DNA from: Limosilactobacillus gorillae
GTDB taxonomy: Bacteria > Bacillota > Bacilli > Lactobacillales > Lactobacillaceae
Assembly: GCF_001293735.1 (NCBI RefSeq)
Contig: NZ_BCAH01000033.1
Span: forward strand, 1-57,540
Reading direction: 5' to 3'
Length of the DNA: 57,540 nt
Made by a program: the position numbers and the translations under genes. The notes under the pieces were generated by a model. It did not search any database and had not been told where the DNA came from. It saw nothing but the letters and a program-made list of their open reading frames with translations. Shown here one piece after another: positions 45,859-54,450 of this stretch (positions are counted from its first letter, which is position 1; every line of letters starts with the position of its first letter).

Positions 45859-46461
45859 GTGAAGGAAGAACTATTAAACCTAGCTAAGCAACGCCGTTCT
45901 ATTTATGCCCTAGGTAAGACTGTCGACTTCGATAAAAACGAACTTACTGCTTTGATCAAGGAAGCAATGAAGGCCGCCCCGTCGGCCTTTAATTCCCAGA
46001 CGACTCGGGCCATAATTGCCTTTGGTGATTCTCACGACCAAGTATGGGAAATCGTTCGCAAAGCCTTGCGTGATGTTGTTAAAGATGATAATGCCTTTGC
46101 ACAAACCAGTGCTAAAATCGATACCTTTAAAGTGGCCTTTGCAACGGTATTATATTTTACTGACATGGATGTTGTTCACAACTTAGAAAAACAATTCCCA
46201 TCTTATGCTGATAACTTCTACGACTGGTCCGAACAGGCAATGGGCAATGCGAACTTCGCTGTTTGGACAGCCTTGGCAGAAAATGGTCTTGGTGCCAACT
46301 TACAACACTATAACCCGCTGATTGATGATGCTATTCACCTAGCATTTGACGTACCAGCTTCATGGCGTTTACGGGCCGAAATGCCATTTGGTTCCGTTGA
46401 GGCTCCAGCTGGTGAAAAAGAATTCATGGATGATGCCGATCGCTTCAAGGTTGCTGACTAA
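45859..46461 (+). CDS. Nitroreductase-family protein (HBN1/FRM2-like)
   Basis: The start is GTG 45859 behind AAGGAGG, giving 200 aa; an upstream in-frame ATG at 45811 lacks a site. This is an FMN oxidoreductase of the small nitroreductase branch related to yeast Frm2/Hbn1 and the lactobacillus fatty-acid-repression-type proteins. Motifs are LAKQRRSIYALGKTVD (FMN phosphate Arg), KAAPSAFNSQTTRAIIAFGD near 39 and WTALAENGLGANLQHYNPLI near 143. It probably reduces quinones or nitro compounds with NAD(P)H. The physiological role is not settled. Single gene with a strong terminator. Confidence 0.88.
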   Translation: MKEELLNLAKQRRSIYALGKTVDFDKNELTALIKEAMKAAPSAFNSQTTRAIIAFGDSHDQVWEIVRKALRDVVKDDNAFAQTSAKIDTFKVAFATVLYFTDMDVVHNLEKQFPSYADNFYDWSEQAMGNANFAVWTALAENGLGANLQHYNPLIDDAIHLAFDVPASWRLRAEMPFGSVEAPAGEKEFMDDADRFKVAD

Positions 46462-46470
46462 AATTAATGA

Positions 46471-46517
46471 TAAAACGGGCACGATCAAACTGTTGAGAGT
46501 TGATCGTGCCCGTTTTG
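46471..46517 (+). terminator. Terminator after the nitroreductase gene
   Basis: An AAAACGGGCACGATCAA / TTGATCGTGCCCGTTTT stem, a very strong bidirectional hairpin between convergent genes. Confidence 0.9.
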
Positions 46518-46596
46518 TCGTTAAGAGAAAAAAGGGTAAAATAATTCTGAAATTCTAGTCGTAGGCGACCAGAATTAACCTTTAACCAGTCGGATT

Positions 46597-46605
46597 TGGT
46601 ATAAT
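46597..46605 (+). promoter_or_regulatory. Extended -10 promoter, possibly for the ebsA-lspA-rluD-car2 operon
   Basis: TGG-TATAAT (46597-46605) is a perfect extended -10 on the + strand with no good -35. It reads antisense through the RNase HI-like gene into ebsA, 430 bases on. It is the best + strand promoter I see before that operon. Confidence 0.4.
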
Positions 46606-46619
46606 AAAACTGTTTAGTG

Positions 46620-47015
46620 TTAATTCGCTAGCATGTGGTTGAGGGCTTGATTTGCAAGCGTATGCGCACCGCGGTTTTGTCCTTCACTGACCCACTGGGT
46701 AACCACCGTTGGAAAGGTGTCAATCAGCGTTAAAAGCTGGTCTAATTCCTTTTGGTAGTGTTTAGCATAGCCTTTGCCAATTGCATCGGCTACTAACCGG
46801 CTGTCAGTGTAGTATATGACTACCTGATCAGTGCCAAAGCGCTCGCTTAGGTCGGAAAAAGCGGCGATGGCCGCGGCAAATTCACCATGATGGTTGTCGG
46901 CCAGCTTCAGGCTAGCATTTTGTTGACTTTGCTTGCCATCTGTTACAATTAGCCAGCCCAGTCCGGTCGGACCAGGGTTGCCCTTGGTGGCAGCATCGGA
47001 ATATAACTTAATCAT
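46620..47015 (-). CDS. RNase HI-like protein
   Basis: The 131-aa protein has the RNase H fold and the catalytic carboxylates: Asp in IKLYSDAATKGNPGP near residue 7, Glu in NHHGEFAAAIAAF near 45 and Asp in IYYTDSRLVADAIGKGYAK near 71, then a late Asn/His region (GQNRGAHTLANQAL). It belongs to the short RVT_3-type group common in lactobacilli, which may act on RNA-DNA hybrids; activity is not proven. ATG 47015 follows GAGGT. It starts only 13 bases from the divergent ebsA gene, so its promoter must lie within ebsA. Confidence 0.85.
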   Translation of the reverse strand: MIKLYSDAATKGNPGPTGLGWLIVTDGKQSQQNASLKLADNHHGEFAAAIAAFSDLSERFGTDQVVIYYTDSRLVADAIGKGYAKHYQKELDQLLTLIDTFPTVVTQWVSEGQNRGAHTLANQALNHMLAN

Positions 47016-47028
47016 TACAATACCTCAT

Positions 47029-47463
47029 ATGAAAGAAGAGAAGACTTTGGAAGAACAAAAACGTTATTTTTACCAGCAGGATCCTACCACGTCGGTGATT
47101 TCGTGGTCCTGGACCTTTATCATCCTAATTATCGGGGTGGTTGTTTGGCTTGAAATTACCCACTTCCAGTGGATTACAGCAGCCTTTTTAGCAGCCTTCC
47201 TGGCAATTACCGTCCTGGCAATTTTTAGGCGGACAATGACGGTGAAAAAAGATGAAATCGTCTTTAACCGGATCCTGCAAAAGGAGTATATGGTGGTGCC
47301 TTTAAATGAAATCCGCCAGCCCCGCTTTACTCGTCACACCCTGTCAATTACGGTCCGGGGGGAAGTGATGACCTTTACTTTTAGTAACCGGTCAATCAAT
47401 TCACTTAGAGCCATCTTAACCGATGCAACTAAGCAGGGGCAAATGGAAAGCGAGGATGCCTAG
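47029..47463 (+). CDS. ebsA: EbsA-family membrane protein
   Basis: The 144-aa protein (from ATG 47029) has two membrane helices (about 20-60: SVISWSWTFIILIIGVVVWL and WITAAFLAAFLAITVLAIF) followed by a PH-like cytoplasmic domain (FNRILQKEYMVVPLNEIRQP). It matches the EbsA family found beside lspA in lactobacilli, whose role is unknown. The ATG has no ribosome site; TTG 47047 with AGAAGAGA upstream gives MEEQKRYFYQQ and may be the true start. Its stop shares a base with the lspA start, so this is the first gene of a five-gene run to the second carB. Confidence 0.8.
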   Translation: MKEEKTLEEQKRYFYQQDPTTSVISWSWTFIILIIGVVVWLEITHFQWITAAFLAAFLAITVLAIFRRTMTVKKDEIVFNRILQKEYMVVPLNEIRQPRFTRHTLSITVRGEVMTFTFSNRSINSLRAILTDATKQGQMESEDA

Positions 47464-47900
47464 TGCTTTACTACCTCTTGTTGATCATTGTTTTAATCGG
47501 GTTGGATCAGTTCGTCAAGTGGTGGATAACGGCGCACTTAGCGGTTGGGGCTGTTCACGGATTTATTCCCGGCTTAATAGCCTTGACTAACCTACACAAT
47601 GATGGGGCGGCCTGGAGCATTTTAGAGGGCCAGCAGTGGTTTTTTTATTTGATCACGGTGGTGGCTGTCGTTGCAATCTGCTATTTGATGAGGCGCTGGC
47701 GAAATAATCGGTTAAAGATGATCACCCTTTCGTTAATTATGGCTGGGGCACTGGGAAACTTCATTGATCGCCTCCACCAGCACTACGTCGTTGACATGTT
47801 TGATCTTTTGCCGATCAATTTTCCGGTCTTTAATATTGCCGACGTCTGTCTTACCATCGGGGTGGTCACTTTAATCATTATTATCCTAAAGGAGGATTAA
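47463..47900 (+). CDS. lspA: Signal peptidase II
   Basis: This membrane protease removes signal peptides from prolipoproteins. The 145-aa product has four membrane helices. The catalytic Asp pair is visible in GNFIDRLHQHYVVDMFDL near 100-116 and FPVFNIADVCLTIGV near 122. NDGAAWSILEGQQWFFY near 50 is the conserved periplasmic loop. GTG 47463 overlaps the ebsA stop by one base. rluD follows after one base. The substrate-binding lipoprotein at 44914 is one likely client. Confidence 0.96.
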   Translation: MLYYLLLIIVLIGLDQFVKWWITAHLAVGAVHGFIPGLIALTNLHNDGAAWSILEGQQWFFYLITVVAVVAICYLMRRWRNNRLKMITLSLIMAGALGNFIDRLHQHYVVDMFDLLPINFPVFNIADVCLTIGVVTLIIIILKED

Positions 47901-47901
47901 G

Positions 47902-48825
47902 TTGGATCAAGATGTACAAACCCTCACTGTTACGGCGGGGATGACCGGACGGATCGACAAGGAATTGGGACACCACTTTCCCCAGTATTCGCGCTCACAG
48001 CTAAAGCGCTGGATTGATGACGGCACGGTTACGGTTAACGGTCAGTCGGTTAAGGCAAAGTACCAACTTCACGAAGGTGATGAGGTGACTGTTAAGCCCG
48101 AAGCACCAGTTGAAATTGAGCTGGAGCCTGAAGACATTCCCTTAGACATTGTCTACGAAGATGGGGATGTCATCGTGGTCAACAAGCCCCAGGGAATGGT
48201 GGTGCACCCCGCTCCGGGTCACCCCAATCATACCCTAGTCAATGCCCTAATGTACCACGCTCCCTTATCGTCAATTAATGGGGAGTTCCGGCCGGGGATT
48301 GTCCACCGGATTGACAAGGATACTTCAGGACTCTTAATGGTGGCTAAAACTGATCGTGCCCACCGCTCATTGACGGCTCAGTTAAAGGAAAAGAGTAACC
48401 AGCGTGAGTATGTAGCCCTAGTCCATGGGGTGATTAACGAAAACGAAGGGCTTATAGATGCCCCACTGGCCCGCTCACCTAAGGACCGGAAGAAGCAGGC
48501 GGTGGTGATTAACGGGCGGAACGCCGTTACCCACTTCAAGGTGCTCAAGCGCTACCAGCATTATACCCTGGTTTCCTGCCGGCTTGAAACTGGGCGTACC
48601 CATCAGATTCGAGTTCATATGAAATACATCAATCATCCCCTGGCTGGCGACCCCTTGTACGGGCCGCGTAAAACTTTACCGGGTAAGGGGCAGTATCTAC
48701 ACGCCCGCTTACTGGGCTTTAAGCATCCGGTAACCGGCGAAGAAATGACCTTTACGGCCCCCTTACCAGCTGACTTTAAAAAGATGTTGGCTTACTTGGA
48801 CCGTACGGACACACCAAAAGAATAA
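47902..48825 (+). CDS. rluD: RluD-type 23S rRNA pseudouridine synthase
   Basis: The 307-aa protein modifies uridines in 23S rRNA. It has an N-terminal S4 RNA-binding domain (QYSRSQLKRWIDDGTVTVNG) and the catalytic motif GIVHRIDKDTSGLLMVAKT near residue 132 with its Asp, followed by LETGRTHQIRVHMK near 230. TTG 47902 follows AAAGGAGG, one base after lspA. In Bacillus this gene (ylyB) is followed by pyrR and the pyr operon; here it is followed by the degenerate carA copy with a 23-base gap. Confidence 0.95.
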   Translation: MDQDVQTLTVTAGMTGRIDKELGHHFPQYSRSQLKRWIDDGTVTVNGQSVKAKYQLHEGDEVTVKPEAPVEIELEPEDIPLDIVYEDGDVIVVNKPQGMVVHPAPGHPNHTLVNALMYHAPLSSINGEFRPGIVHRIDKDTSGLLMVAKTDRAHRSLTAQLKEKSNQREYVALVHGVINENEGLIDAPLARSPKDRKKQAVVINGRNAVTHFKVLKRYQHYTLVSCRLETGRTHQIRVHMKYINHPLAGDPLYGPRKTLPGKGQYLHARLLGFKHPVTGEEMTFTAPLPADFKKMLAYLDRTDTPKE

Positions 48826-48848
48826 GTTTGATGAGGGAGGGATCCTGA

Positions 48849-49931
48849 ATGGTAAAGCGGTACTTAATATTGGAAGATGGAACGGTGTTTGAAGGCACGG
48901 GCTTTGGTGCACCGGCCGTTACCTTTGGTGAGATTGTTTTTAACACAGCTATGGCAGGTTACCAAGAAATTATCACCAATCCCATTTACCACAATCAAAT
49001 CGTGGTCTTTACCCAGCCCAATGTAGGTAACTCCCTGGTTCGTTCCAATGTTTACGAATCAATCGAACCTCCGATTAAGGGGGTTGTGGTACGTGATCTG
49101 GCTAACATTACGGCCAAGAAGGGGCGTCATCGGATGACCTTGGACCAGTACCTCAATTCGATCAACGTCCCTGGCATCACTAATATTGACACGCGGGCTC
49201 TGATTCGTAAGCTGCGTAAACTTGGTGGGACCGTTCGGGGGTCAATCGTTCCCGTTGCTGATGACCATGCTTTTGACCAACTACATGCCACGGTTTTGAT
49301 CAGTCAGCAGGTGGCCCAGGTGGCTACACCCAAACCATACCCCAACCCGGGGGTCGGTCGTTCGATCGTGGTGATCGATTTCGGCCTTAAAAATGGGATC
49401 CTACGTGAACTATCACGGCGCAAGTGTAATATCACCGTTTTGCCATATACGGCCACAGTTGAGCAAATTATGCGCCTAGACCCAGACGGGGTGGTTTTAT
49501 CATCGGGTCCTGGTGACCCTCACAGTTTAAAAAAATCGGTGATCAAGATGATTCAAGAACTCCAGGAGCGGGTGCCACTATTTGGAATTGGTTTGGGGCA
49601 TGAGCTATTTGCAATGGCTAACGGAGTTCAGGTGGCTCAAGTTCCGGTTGAAATTCACGGGATGAATCACCCAATCAAAGAAATTATTACCGATCACGTG
49701 GTCTACGCTAGTCAGGGTGCTGGTTTCCAAATCAAACGTGAGTCGGTTAATCGTGAGAACCTATTTATTACCTACGTTGATATGTTAACAGGGGCCGTGC
49801 AAGGCTTACGCCACCGCCGGTATCCAGCATTTTCAGTGCAATTCTTTCCGGATGGGGCACCAGGGCCGGACGAAACGGACCCGCTCTTTGATGAGTTCAT
49901 GGAAATGACGTGGGGCAAAGAGGAGGATTAA
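48849..49931 (+). CDS. Catalytically dead carbamoyl-phosphate synthase small-subunit paralogue
   Basis: The frame is intact at 360 aa, the same length as the active copy at 11697-12779 and alignable throughout ([37 protein letters not shown]). The glutaminase centre is destroyed. The nucleophile Cys is Gly248 (FGIGLGHELF; GGT at 49590-49592), the catalytic His is Phe333 (SVQFFPDG; TTT at 49845-49847), and the glutamine-binding SQNHG is SQGAG. It has ATG 48849 behind GAGGGAGG and joins the next gene with a one-base gap. It cannot hydrolyse glutamine by the known mechanism. Retention without any frame damage suggests another job, perhaps structural or sensory; that is inference. Annotation pipelines will call it carA. 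Confidence 0.9.
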   Translation: MVKRYLILEDGTVFEGTGFGAPAVTFGEIVFNTAMAGYQEIITNPIYHNQIVVFTQPNVGNSLVRSNVYESIEPPIKGVVVRDLANITAKKGRHRMTLDQYLNSINVPGITNIDTRALIRKLRKLGGTVRGSIVPVADDHAFDQLHATVLISQQVAQVATPKPYPNPGVGRSIVVIDFGLKNGILRELSRRKCNITVLPYTATVEQIMRLDPDGVVLSSGPGDPHSLKKSVIKMIQELQERVPLFGIGLGHELFAMANGVQVAQVPVEIHGMNHPIKEIITDHVVYASQGAGFQIKRESVNRENLFITYVDMLTGAVQGLRHRRYPAFSVQFFPDGAPGPDETDPLFDEFMEMTWGKEED

Positions 49932-49932
49932 G

Positions 49933-52419
49933 ATGACGGCGGTATTAATCATTGGAGCGGGGGCTGATGACCTTCAGCATGGCGGTGAATTAGACCAGGC
50001 AACCCTTGAGATCGCGGTAGCCTTAAAGAAACACGATCTTGAAACAGTTTTAATCGATGATAATCCCTTTTCCTTCACCCTTGATGAACAAGAGGTAATT
50101 GACCACGCCATTTTGGCCCCCTTAGAGGTTGAACAAGTGGTGGAACTAATTGAAAAATATGCTCCGACCATGATCATTCCAACCCTGGGAAGTCGTAAAG
50201 CCTTTGAGCTTGTGCAAGCGGTCAGTGAGACCGGAATTATTCAGGAGCGGGGAATCCATTTTTGTGGGGTTCCCGAAGCAACCATCCGCCAGGTTAATAA
50301 TCCGGTACTAATGTCGCAGACTCTTAAGCAACTGGGAGCTCCAACAAAGATGATCAAGACGGTTAGCGATTACCATGGGGCCGTTGAGCTAGTAGATCAG
50401 GTTGGTTATCCCGTGATTGTGCGGGCGGCCTTACCAAAAAAGCAGGCCCCGCGCCGGATAGTTCATGATCCTCGGGAGCTGCAACAGGCTGTTTCAGCTG
50501 CCATTCAGGAGTCCCGCGCTAGCCAGGTAATGGTCCAACAATCCCTAGCAGGCCTCAAGGAAATTGAGGTCCTGGTAATGCGCGATGCTTCCGGGACGAT
50601 GATGAACCTGGCGATGGTTGAGAATTTAGACCCAATTGGCATTCATGCCGGTGACTCCATCGCCGTCACGCCGGCCCAGACGTTGATGGATCGGGAAATT
50701 CAAGATATTCGTGACGTTGCCTTCGCCATCACGAGGCGACTGCGTATTGTTGGGATCAACCACGTTCAATTTGCCTTAGATCAAGAGCATCAGCGTTTTT
50801 ACGTAATTAAAAATTCACCTTATTTTGACCGACTAGCCAGTTTTGTGGAGGCGGCCACCGGTTATCCGGTTGCAACCGTGTGTGGCCACCTTTATGCAGG
50901 ACAGCTGTTAAGTAATATTAAACTGGGCCATGATTATCCGCGCCACTTAGCCTTAACCGAGCCGGTGATGGACCGGACCGCCGTACGATTGCCAACCTTT
51001 CCGATTGAGAGCCTACCGGGGCAGCGTTGGGAACTGCGGACTGAAAAGCAGTCGGTTGGCTCGGTGATTGGGGTTGGACGCTCCTTTTTAGAGGCAATCA
51101 TCAAGGGGTCGGCGGCCTACTACACCCCAACTAATGAGCGACTCTTAAAAGAAATTGCTGCTTTTTCGGATGAGCGACTCGACGAACGGTTGATCCATCC
51201 CTGTCCGCACCGGTTGCTAACCCTACTGGAAGCTCTTTTGCGGGGGTATTCTTCTGACGAACTGACAGAATTAACCAAGATTGACCGTTATTATTTTGAC
51301 CAGCTAAAGCGGGGGACCACTTTGGTTAAACGCCTTCAAGAAAAACCAGGATCGCTTGAGCTACTGAAGCAAGCGAAGTACTGGGGGCTTTCTGATGACC
51401 AAATTGCCCAGTCTTGGAAAATCAGCGTCAAAAAGGTGGCTGCACTGCGGGAGGAAAATCAATTCCACCGGGTATTTAAGGAGGTTGATCCATCGGCGGG
51501 TGAGTTTGATGTACACACTAATCACTTTTATGCCACCTTTGAGGTTGAGAACGAAAGTAGCGTTATTAGGGGCTCCCGAGCACTAATTGTGGGCGACGGT
51601 CCCCGTAAGCTTGGTAATAGCACTGCCAATGACTATGTCTTGGGGATGGTGGCAAGGGAGCTCAGACGCCATCAGTTCCGGGTAGTTTCTCACATCAATA
51701 ACCCTAACTCACTATTGTTGACCCGGCACCTAAGCGACAAGGTCTATTTAGAGCCGCACACGGCGGAGGCAGTAGCTGCCATTGCCCGGCTGGAGCAGCC
51801 TGATTATGCCTTTATTCCGGTTGGCAAGCAAAACCTGAAGTCAGCCATTAATGCGGTTAGCCCAGCAACTAAGGTAGTCATAATTGAAGCAATGCAGACG
51901 CCCCAAAATTTTGTTTCAAGCATTCCAACGCTAGAGTTTAACGCCCTTTTTGACGGCCAGGTCGTATACCAGTTAGGGGTTACCGGGGAACTAAAGGACC
52001 AGGGGGTTGGTAAGTACCAAACCTTGGCGAAGCGGTATCCAGCTCACCTGGAAAAGGGATTGGCGACGAAGGTGACAACGATCAGTGATCAAGTAATTAG
52101 CCAGCAAACCACTCCGGGGCTCTATCAAGTCCTCTATCAAGTTGATCGACTGGCTGAGGGGATTCACGAAGAGGTTCAGCCTCTGACCGCTCCGGACGTG
52201 GCCTTTATGACCAAGGCGTTAGGATTAAATCTAACTGCCATCTGGGTTCGATTAATGATTGGAAACTTTTCCGGCCAGTTCCTAGTCAAGGCTAGTCATG
52301 TAAACACTAGTTACCCGGATGTCATCTATCGGGCCCACTTTCCATATGCTGACTACCACTTAACTAATCAAAAATCCCGTCCAGCCACGGTTATTGGAGC
52401 ACAAATCGAACGAGCCTAA
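49933..52419 (+). CDS. Catalytically dead, truncated carbamoyl-phosphate synthase large-subunit paralogue
   Basis: The frame is intact at 828 aa, against 1059 in the active copy. The N-terminal half aligns clearly (LAGLKEIEVLVMRDASG, ENLDPIGIHAGDSIAVTPAQ, EFDVHTNHFYATFEVENES), but the first ATP-grasp site is gone. The glycine loop MGGTGGG is replaced by LPKKQAPR (167-174), and the metal set E-x-N-P-R is K293-N-S-P-Y297. The second synthetase half is shortened and diverged, its glycine loop and EVNPR motif are unrecognisable, and the C-terminal MGS-like regulatory domain is missing. ATG 49933 follows GAGGAGG. No ATP-dependent chemistry is expected. The oligomerisation-like middle region (LRGYSSDELTELTKIDRYYF) is preserved, so it may still bind a partner. 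Confidence 0.88.
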   Translation: MTAVLIIGAGADDLQHGGELDQATLEIAVALKKHDLETVLIDDNPFSFTLDEQEVIDHAILAPLEVEQVVELIEKYAPTMIIPTLGSRKAFELVQAVSETGIIQERGIHFCGVPEATIRQVNNPVLMSQTLKQLGAPTKMIKTVSDYHGAVELVDQVGYPVIVRAALPKKQAPRRIVHDPRELQQAVSAAIQESRASQVMVQQSLAGLKEIEVLVMRDASGTMMNLAMVENLDPIGIHAGDSIAVTPAQTLMDREIQDIRDVAFAITRRLRIVGINHVQFALDQEHQRFYVIKNSPYFDRLASFVEAATGYPVATVCGHLYAGQLLSNIKLGHDYPRHLALTEPVMDRTAVRLPTFPIESLPGQRWELRTEKQSVGSVIGVGRSFLEAIIKGSAAYYTPTNERLLKEIAAFSDERLDERLIHPCPHRLLTLLEALLRGYSSDELTELTKIDRYYFDQLKRGTTLVKRLQEKPGSLELLKQAKYWGLSDDQIAQSWKISVKKVAALREENQFHRVFKEVDPSAGEFDVHTNHFYATFEVENESSVIRGSRALIVGDGPRKLGNSTANDYVLGMVARELRRHQFRVVSHINNPNSLLLTRHLSDKVYLEPHTAEAVAAIARLEQPDYAFIPVGKQNLKSAINAVSPATKVVIIEAMQTPQNFVSSIPTLEFNALFDGQVVYQLGVTGELKDQGVGKYQTLAKRYPAHLEKGLATKVTTISDQVISQQTTPGLYQVLYQVDRLAEGIHEEVQPLTAPDVAFMTKALGLNLTAIWVRLMIGNFSGQFLVKASHVNTSYPDVIYRAHFPYADYHLTNQKSRPATVIGAQIERA

Positions 52420-52442
52420 CAATATCAGGTTGACTAGTCATA

Positions 52443-52533
52443 GGAAAAGGGCGGTGACAGTTTGAAGTGCTCAGATTCTTAGATTTATACCTAAGAATTC
52501 TAGGATACTTCATTTTAGTCATCGCCCTTTTGA
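52443..52533 (+). terminator. Long bidirectional terminator after the second car pair
   Basis: A long imperfect hairpin with outer stem AAAAGGGCGGTGAC / GTCATCGCCCTTTT and inner CTTAG / CTAAG arms separates the + strand operon from the convergent rqcH. Confidence 0.8.
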
Positions 52534-52564
52534 ATCTAAATAGGGAGCTTGAAAGTAAGACCGC

Positions 52565-54256
52565 CTAATCCTTTAGTAGCTTTGGAGTAACAGACAGTGT
52601 TTTTTGGCCCCTAAACGTTACAAAACCAGGCTTAGCGCCATTGGGTTTATGGAGACGCTTGACAGGGAGGTAGTCGACGGGAACATTGTCCGAATCACGG
52701 CCCTTAGAAAAGTAAGCAGCCAGTTGGGCAGCCTCTAAGATAACCTCGTCGTTAGGGTTAGCGTTGCGTAAGACAACGTGGGAGCCAGGGATGTCCTTGA
52801 CGTGAAACCAGAGATCGTTTTTATTAGCAATTTTAAAGCTTAGGCGATCGTTTTGAAGATTGTTTTTGCCGACAAGGATCTCAGAACCATCGCTTGTGTG
52901 GAAAAGCTCGGGCTTGGCGGGTTGAATTTTGCGCTGCTTTTTGCCCTTTTGGCGTCGTACCCTTAGGTAACCTTGCTGCTCGAGTTCCAGTCGGATTTCC
53001 TGGACATCGGCGGGAGAGGCGATGTTGATTTGGCTAATGATGTTTTCGAAGTAGTTGATCTCACTATTGGCAATCGCTAGTTGCTCCTGATCGTAAGCAA
53101 CACTGGCCTTGAGCTTGTTATAGCGGGTGAAGTAACGTTGGGCGTTACGTGACGGCGATAACTCGGGGGCTAGTTGGATCTTAAGGGGGCGGTTTTCGTC
53201 GTAGAAGTTAGGTAGCTCAATCTCTGTCATCCCAGGTTTTAGCTGACCTAGGTAGGTTGTTAAAAGCTCGCCTCGGATGCGGAAATCATCAGCTGTTTCA
53301 GCGGCGGCCAACTCCTGGTTCAACTTCTTAACTTTCCGCCGGTCCTTTTTAAGTTCATTGTTGGCGATTTTGAGGACTTGGCCGGCTAACTCCTTAGTCC
53401 GATCGTGTTCGGCCTTAGCGGCGTAGTAACCGTCTAATAATGCAGAAAGGGTGTCAAAATGGGTGATGGTAAGTCCGGTTGTATCTAAGGGCATAAAAGC
53501 TTCAAAGCGTTGCTTACCCTGCTTGTCTTCGATCAGAACCGGTTCGGGGTGTTCGAAGTGGCGTAAGAAGCCCTCGTAAGCGGTCGGTAAATTATTAGCA
53601 GCCAGCATTTCGGCAGCTAATTCCTGGGCACTATCCGTCCCAAAACCTTGGTACTGGTGCTGTAAAGCCCTTGCTAGTTTAGCCGGGTCGTCTTTAAATT
53701 GCTTGAATAGGGCCGGGTAGTGTTGGTTGGGGAGGTAGGGGTTGGTCCGGTCTTGCTTAGGAGGCATCCGGAAGAGGGCGCCTGGTAAAAGTAAACGGAC
53801 TCGGTTTTGGTCGGAACCAACGTGCTTGATTGTATCAATGATCTTACCAGTTTCTTGGTTAACCAAGGAGATGTTGCTGTGGCGGGCCATAATTTCGATA
53901 ACCAGCTTGAGGTGCTGGGTGTCGCCAAGTTCGTCGCGGGTCGTAAAGGAAAACTCGATAATTCGGTCGTTATCAACCTGACTGATTGAATCAATCAACG
54001 CCCCTTCTAAGTACTTTCGTAGTGTCATGGCGAATTTGGATGGTACCGCCGGGTTCTTGTATGGGACGGCAGTAATTTGAAGCCGGGGGTAGGTGGGATT
54101 GGCTGAAATCAAGAGCGGATGGTTCTTACGATTAGCCCGTACCACCATCACCATTTCGGCGGGGTAGGGCTGGTTGATCCGGGCGACACGTCCCCCAGTA
54201 AGTAACTGACTAAGTTCATGCACCATGGCGTGGGTGAAAAGACCGTCAAATGACAT
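52565..54256 (-). CDS. rqcH: RqcH/NFACT ribosome quality-control protein
   Basis: RqcH binds obstructed 50S subunits and helps add alanine tails to stalled peptides. Older annotations call it fibronectin-binding protein. Start ATG 54256 lies behind GAGGAAT, giving 563 aa. The NFACT-N domain starts MSFDGLFTHAMVHELSQLL and is followed by coiled-coil helices (KKDRRKVKKLNQELAAAE near 315) and the C-terminal NFACT-R domain with NDLWFHVKDIPGSHVVLRN near 485 and YFSKGRDSDNVPVDYLPV. The length is typical. It is convergent with the second car pair and divergent from degV. Confidence 0.94.
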   Translation of the reverse strand: MSFDGLFTHAMVHELSQLLTGGRVARINQPYPAEMVMVVRANRKNHPLLISANPTYPRLQITAVPYKNPAVPSKFAMTLRKYLEGALIDSISQVDNDRIIEFSFTTRDELGDTQHLKLVIEIMARHSNISLVNQETGKIIDTIKHVGSDQNRVRLLLPGALFRMPPKQDRTNPYLPNQHYPALFKQFKDDPAKLARALQHQYQGFGTDSAQELAAEMLAANNLPTAYEGFLRHFEHPEPVLIEDKQGKQRFEAFMPLDTTGLTITHFDTLSALLDGYYAAKAEHDRTKELAGQVLKIANNELKKDRRKVKKLNQELAAAETADDFRIRGELLTTYLGQLKPGMTEIELPNFYDENRPLKIQLAPELSPSRNAQRYFTRYNKLKASVAYDQEQLAIANSEINYFENIISQINIASPADVQEIRLELEQQGYLRVRRQKGKKQRKIQPAKPELFHTSDGSEILVGKNNLQNDRLSFKIANKNDLWFHVKDIPGSHVVLRNANPNDEVILEAAQLAAYFSKGRDSDNVPVDYLPVKRLHKPNGAKPGFVTFRGQKTLSVTPKLLKD

Positions 54257-54450
54257 ATAAATTCCTCGCTTCCGAATCAAAAATTAGTGAACTCATTAAT
54301 TATACAATTCTTGTTCCCTGAATGCGAATTGCAGGGCCGCAACAATTGTATTTAAAGGGTATCTATGGTATTTTGATACTTACGGGATTGACAAAGTCCC
54401 CTGCAATTATTCAAATTTAAATTCAACTTTTTATGATGGAGGTTACTGCC

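Noticed and set aside
48826-48848. PyrR-type leader before the second carA
   Set aside because: The gap is only 23 bases and contains just the ribosome-binding site; no TCCxGxGAGG loop or terminator.
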